From: an uncultured Aquimarina sp.
GTDB taxonomy: Bacteria > Bacteroidota > Bacteroidia > Flavobacteriales > Flavobacteriaceae
NCBI GenBank assembly: GCA_947501475.1
Contig: CANMWA010000001.1
Coordinates: 726,212-790,211 of the forward strand
Direction: 5' to 3'
DNA: 64,000 nt
The position numbers were made by a program, and so were the translations under genes. Under the pieces are notes generated by a model, which worked only from the letters and a program-made list of their open reading frames with translations, was not told the origin of the DNA and did no database searches. Shown here in pieces: positions 60,960 to 64,000 of this stretch (position 1 is its first letter; each line of letters begins with the position of its first letter).

Positions 60960-61340
60960 TTATTTACTTTTTTTCAATAAGCATTTTTTAACAAATTTTT
61001 TATTTTCACCATAGATTAATAATTTGTTTCCTTTGATTTGATATATATCATTGTCTTTAGCTTCTGTAAATTTGTATATAGAATCAATTTCTTTTTTGCT
61101 TTGCAGCTCAAAATATTTGGAAGAAAGAATTAAAACATTCTTTTTTTGTTCCCAAGTTCCTGTTACTTTTTCGTCTATATAAGGCTTTTTATATTCAAAA
61201 GTTTTGTCACTATTTAATTCTAAAACAAGAGCTGATTTATGATAAATTTCGCATACACTTGTATAAACCCCAGGTTTAATAGAGGTACAACTACTTAATA
61301 AAAAGTAGGTTATTATCAAAGTGCTATTCATTAATCTCAT
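60960..61340 (-). CDS. Small lipoprotein, candidate immunity protein of the Rhs toxin
   Basis: I start at the ATG one base after the Rhs stop (TAA-G-ATG), giving 126 residues with a lipoprotein signal ending L-L-S-S-C-T-S. The mature part is a small beta-rich domain with V-T-G-T-W-E-Q-K-K-N-V-L-I-L-S, a lipocalin-like strand pattern, and ends Lys-rich. The near overlap with the Rhs gene implies translational coupling. In polymorphic toxin loci the immunity gene sits exactly here, so an anti-toxin role is the leading hypothesis. A lipoprotein would place it outside the inner membrane, which suits a toxin acting in the periplasm. Confidence 0.7.
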   Translation of the reverse strand: MRLMNSTLIITYFLLSSCTSIKPGVYTSVCEIYHKSALVLELNSDKTFEYKKPYIDEKVTGTWEQKKNVLILSSKYFELQSKKEIDSIYKFTEAKDNDIYQIKGNKLLIYGENKKFVKKCLLKKSK

Positions 61341-61341
61341 C

Positions 61342-64000
61342 TTAATTTTTTTGTTGATAGTAAGTTCTTCCATTCACTCTAAAAGCATGTCTGAATGCAC
61401 TAGATACTCTCATTAAATATGTTTGTTGTTTTTCTGCATCCTTATATTGTAATGCCTGTCTAATCCATTTAATACTATTGTAATTGTATGGGCCTTCGGG
61501 TAATATATCGTATTCTTCTCCTAAATCTCTAGTAAAATTCACACTTGAACTTTCACCAAAAAGAGCCCCTCTTTGATAACCAGCCACTTCGTCGTGTTTA
61601 TCAATGCCAAAAAGAAAATTTGATCTTTTAGGGCCAATACTGATTTCTCCAACTTCAAATTGATAAGCGTGCTTTAACTCATGAGCAAATAATCCTAATT
61701 TCGTACCTCTAGAGACAGTTATTTCTATATTTCCATTACTGAAGTTAAAATCTGTAGAGTTTCTTGTTGTAGAGTTTCCTAATAGATCACTTTCTGTACC
61801 TCCTCTATCTTGTACAACATCATATACTTGATCTGATGCTTCTAATGTAGCAATTTCTGTTCTTACTGTTTCAAGTTCAGAATTTTTGCCCTCAAGTCTA
61901 TTGATTTGTCTATTAAGTACTCTTGTTCTTCGGTTTGATAACTCTCCACTTGCTAATTCAGCTCTTTTCTCAGTAATACTTGCATTATTTCGTTGTTGTC
62001 TATCATTAATATTAGCGATTAACCTATTGACCCATGTCCAAGCTGATTGTGTAAATTGATTACCATCGATGTCATAATTTAATATAGGATTATTTCCGGC
62101 ATAATGATAAGGTGAAAAAGTTTTATACTGTTCAGCTAGATTATCAACGTTCATCCAGCGACCAATTGAGGCATCAAAATTCCTAGCACCATAGTCTAAC
62201 CATTCTAAGCTAAGTTCATTTTGTTCTTCCATGCCATTATACTTAAATTTTTGCGCAGTACTATTGACCAATGGGCTTACGTTTTGATTATATCCTTTAT
62301 GTTGTAATCCAAAGGGATAATAGTTGTTTTCTTGAATAATTTCATCGTTGGTAATAGTTCCATTCTTATTTTGATCGGTATAGGAGAGTCTAATATTTCC
62401 TAGATGATCTTTATATTGGTATACATATTTGTACTCACCGTTTTCTTTTTCTACATATCCTTCGGGATGACTAAAGAATTCCAGGGCACCATTTTTATAG
62501 ATATAGTTTCCGGCATATTCTGTGGATACAGAACTACCTTGTGTCACTGTTTTCTTGAGTTTGGTTCCCACGGCATCATAAATATAGCTAATATTTCCGT
62601 TTTGACTTCCGCTTACCGTGACCTTTGTCGGTAGGCTTAAATAATTATAGGTAATGCCAGTGATGCCTTTATTACGATCCAGTTTCATATTACCATTGGC
62701 ATCATAGGTAAAGTCGTTATTGGTATTGGTTCCGTCTTTAAATCCAAAAGTATCATTGCCATTGTCTACCACTTTTAGAAGCTTGTTTCCGCTATCATAG
62801 GTATAGATCAATTTATCCATATCTCCAAAGGAGGTCGCTGCTGTATTGAGGTGTCCTTTTCGGTTGAGGGTTTTGATATTTCCGTTTTTATCATACTGGA
62901 CTCCAGAGAGGTTGTATTTACCATCATTACTTATTCCACTAGTGATTCTATTCAAATGATCATAGGCGTAGGCATAGTTCCTAGTCACATTATCATTGGC
63001 CGTTCTCCAGGAAGTTTTAGAGATATTTCCATTATAGAGTGGGGTAGTACCACTGTTGTAGTCTAAAGCAAACCCAAAGAGGTCTCCATTGGCAGTTGTG
63101 CCATTATTTATTTTTCTAAGCCACCCTCTAATGTTATAGTTATAGTCTACTTTTTGTAATCCACCACCTACTTCTTTGGATACGAGTTGTCCTAATCGAT
63201 CGAAAGTATTGGCAACAATAACCTCGGCGTTAGGGTCATTAGCTCCACTTCCTGTTGCGATAGCAGTAAAGGTTCTACCAGAAGCGGCTACAAAGCTAAA
63301 TCCGGGCAATAAACTTACACTAGGAGCTTCGATAATACGGGTAGTAGTAACGGCTTCACTGAGTTGTACAGCTACCCCGGTACTATCATCGCCACAAGTA
63401 ATGGCTAAGCTATCATCACCGATACATTGTTTTTGCGATAGTAATCGATTAACATGATCATAGGTAAAAGTGTCTACAGTCACAATTTCAGTACTGTTTC
63501 CTTTTTGATGTCGGGTTCTGGTTTTAATAATTTTTCCGGCAAAATCCAGTTTTGAAGACACAATATCTTCAGTATCGAGATAGTCGTTTTTGGATACGAT
63601 GTAAATAGACCTACCTTTTGTATCATAATAATTAACGGTGGTGATCCATTTAGTAGTTCCTAATACTCGCGTTTTAGACCCTGTAGGTAATCCTTTGGCA
63701 TTGGTACTTATGGTTTGCCCTAATACGGCTGAAGGCGCATTAATTCCGGCCCGATCAAAGGTGTAGTTGTCATAATAATTAACAGTATGTACTTCGTCAA
63801 AGCTTACCGGATATGCATTTTTGGTATAATATACAATAGTTCCTGCATAGGTGTTGGCAGTGGTTGTTTTGGTAACATACTGATTTGTGACAGCATCAGC
63901 TGCTATTTGTAAAGCAGCTCTGGTACTGGTATTGTTTTTATCCAAACCTGTATAGGCCACTCTACCAAAGGCATCATATACGGTGAATAACCATTCTCCT
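61342..64000 (-). CDS. Rhs/YD-repeat protein with metallopeptidase-like C-terminus, 5' end outside window
   Basis: The frame is open to the right edge, so the gene starts beyond the window (G-E-W-L-F-T-V-Y-D-A-F-G-R-V is encoded before the first possible GTG start at 63960). At least 885 residues are visible. YD/Rhs repeats fill most of it (N-Y-N-I-R-G-W-L-R, Y-A-Y-D-H-L-N-R-I and others). The Rhs core end reads Y-K-D-H-L-G-N-I-R-L-S-Y, then Y-Y-P-F-G-L and L-D-Y-G-A-R-N-F-D-A-S-I-G-R-W. After this the variable C-terminus (about 240 residues) holds a coiled coil and H-E-L-K-H (bases 61669-61683), then D-K-H-D-E-V-A-G-Y about 25 residues later: a zinc metallopeptidase-like toxin pattern. Confidence 0.85.
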   Translation of the reverse strand, partial: GEWLFTVYDAFGRVAYTGLDKNNTSTRAALQIAADAVTNQYVTKTTTANTYAGTIVYYTKNAYPVSFDEVHTVNYYDNYTFDRAGINAPSAVLGQTISTNAKGLPTGSKTRVLGTTKWITTVNYYDTKGRSIYIVSKNDYLDTEDIVSSKLDFAGKIIKTRTRHQKGNSTEIVTVDTFTYDHVNRLLSQKQCIGDDSLAITCGDDSTGVAVQLSEAVTTTRIIEAPSVSLLPGFSFVAASGRTFTAIATGSGANDPNAEVIVANTFDRLGQLVSKEVGGGLQKVDYNYNIRGWLRKINNGTTANGDLFGFALDYNSGTTPLYNGNISKTSWRTANDNVTRNYAYAYDHLNRITSGISNDGKYNLSGVQYDKNGNIKTLNRKGHLNTAATSFGDMDKLIYTYDSGNKLLKVVDNGNDTFGFKDGTNTNNDFTYDANGNMKLDRNKGITGITYNYLSLPTKVTVSGSQNGNISYIYDAVGTKLKKTVTQGSSVSTEYAGNYIYKNGALEFFSHPEGYVEKENGEYKYVYQYKDHLGNIRLSYTDQNKNGTITNDEIIQENNYYPFGLQHKGYNQNVSPLVNSTAQKFKYNGMEEQNELSLEWLDYGARNFDASIGRWMNVDNLAEQYKTFSPYHYAGNNPILNYDIDGNQFTQSAWTWVNRLIANINDRQQRNNASITEKRAELASGELSNRRTRVLNRQINRLEGKNSELETVRTEIATLEASDQVYDVVQDRGGTESDLLGNSTTRNSTDFNFSNGNIEITVSRGTKLGLFAHELKHAYQFEVGEISIGPKRSNFLFGIDKHDEVAGYQRGALFGESSSVNFTRDLGEEYDILPEGPYNYNSIKWIRQALQYKDAEKQQTYLMRVSSAFRHAFRVNGRTYYQQKN

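Noticed and set aside
1..64000. CRISPR array
   Set aside because: No series of regularly spaced direct repeats. The precursor/DinB duplication has only two units and codes for protein.
1..64000. tRNA or rRNA genes
   Set aside because: I scanned the spacers for acceptor-stem/T-loop patterns and conserved rRNA segments and saw none, though a covariance search would be needed to be certain.

Overview
The window is AT-rich DNA from a member of the Bacteroidota, most likely the family Flavobacteriaceae. A marine Aquimarina-like genus would fit, but that is inference. The grounds are a SusC/SusD pair, many lipoproteins whose signal ends in S-C-S or S-C, MarC and DUF3109 proteins, promoters without Shine-Dalgarno sites, a Bacteroidota-type Rhs/YD protein and a class I lanthipeptide-type leader. 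I see no rRNA, tRNA, CRISPR array, transposase or integrase.

Bases 1-10,890 hold the distal end of an extracellular contractile injection system (eCIS). It runs from a baseplate J-like protein cut by the window edge through a tape-measure-type protein, an AAA+ ATPase and a patatin phospholipase to two DUF4157 (eCIS core domain) proteins. The last two share an N-terminal half and differ completely in their C-terminal halves. A cytoplasmic-type amidase follows. Bases 11,100-16,700 are small unrelated accessory genes separated by hairpin-containing spacers, which may be a mobile-cassette-like array. Bases 17,000-22,150 hold a lipoprotein/membrane-protein pair, a TPR-HTH regulator and an unusual alpha/beta hydrolase - cyclase-like - AraC fusion.

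Bases 22,490-27,300 (minus strand) form the most distinctive locus: a LanC-like cyclase with intact zinc ligands, three short Cys-rich peptides with a class I lanthipeptide-like leader ending in Gly-Gly, an M43-type lipoprotein metalloprotease and two nearly identical DinB-fold proteins. Two of the peptides were too short to be obvious as genes. Each peptide gene has the same near-palindrome 36 bases before its ATG. No dehydratase is in the window. A tandem duplication of about 1.2 kb produced the two peptide + DinB units.

Bases 27,570-43,740 are mostly housekeeping: a PNPOx-like protein, HupE/UreJ, dCMP deaminase, C-terminal processing protease, MarC, DUF3109, an ECF sigma/anti-sigma pair, nrdB-nrdA, CPBP protease and dGTPase. 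Bases 43,790-46,480 are lipocalin-like lipoproteins that grew by tandem duplication, which also copied the 3' end of the dGTPase gene. Bases 46,590-55,740 hold dxs, tadA, a CBS/nucleotidyltransferase protein, an exonuclease, a cold-shock protein, a ClC channel and aspS. Bases 55,980-60,416 are a SusC/SusD pair, followed by a cluster of hairpins. The window ends in an Rhs protein whose C-terminus carries an HExxH metallopeptidase-like domain, directly followed by a small lipoprotein that is a candidate immunity protein.
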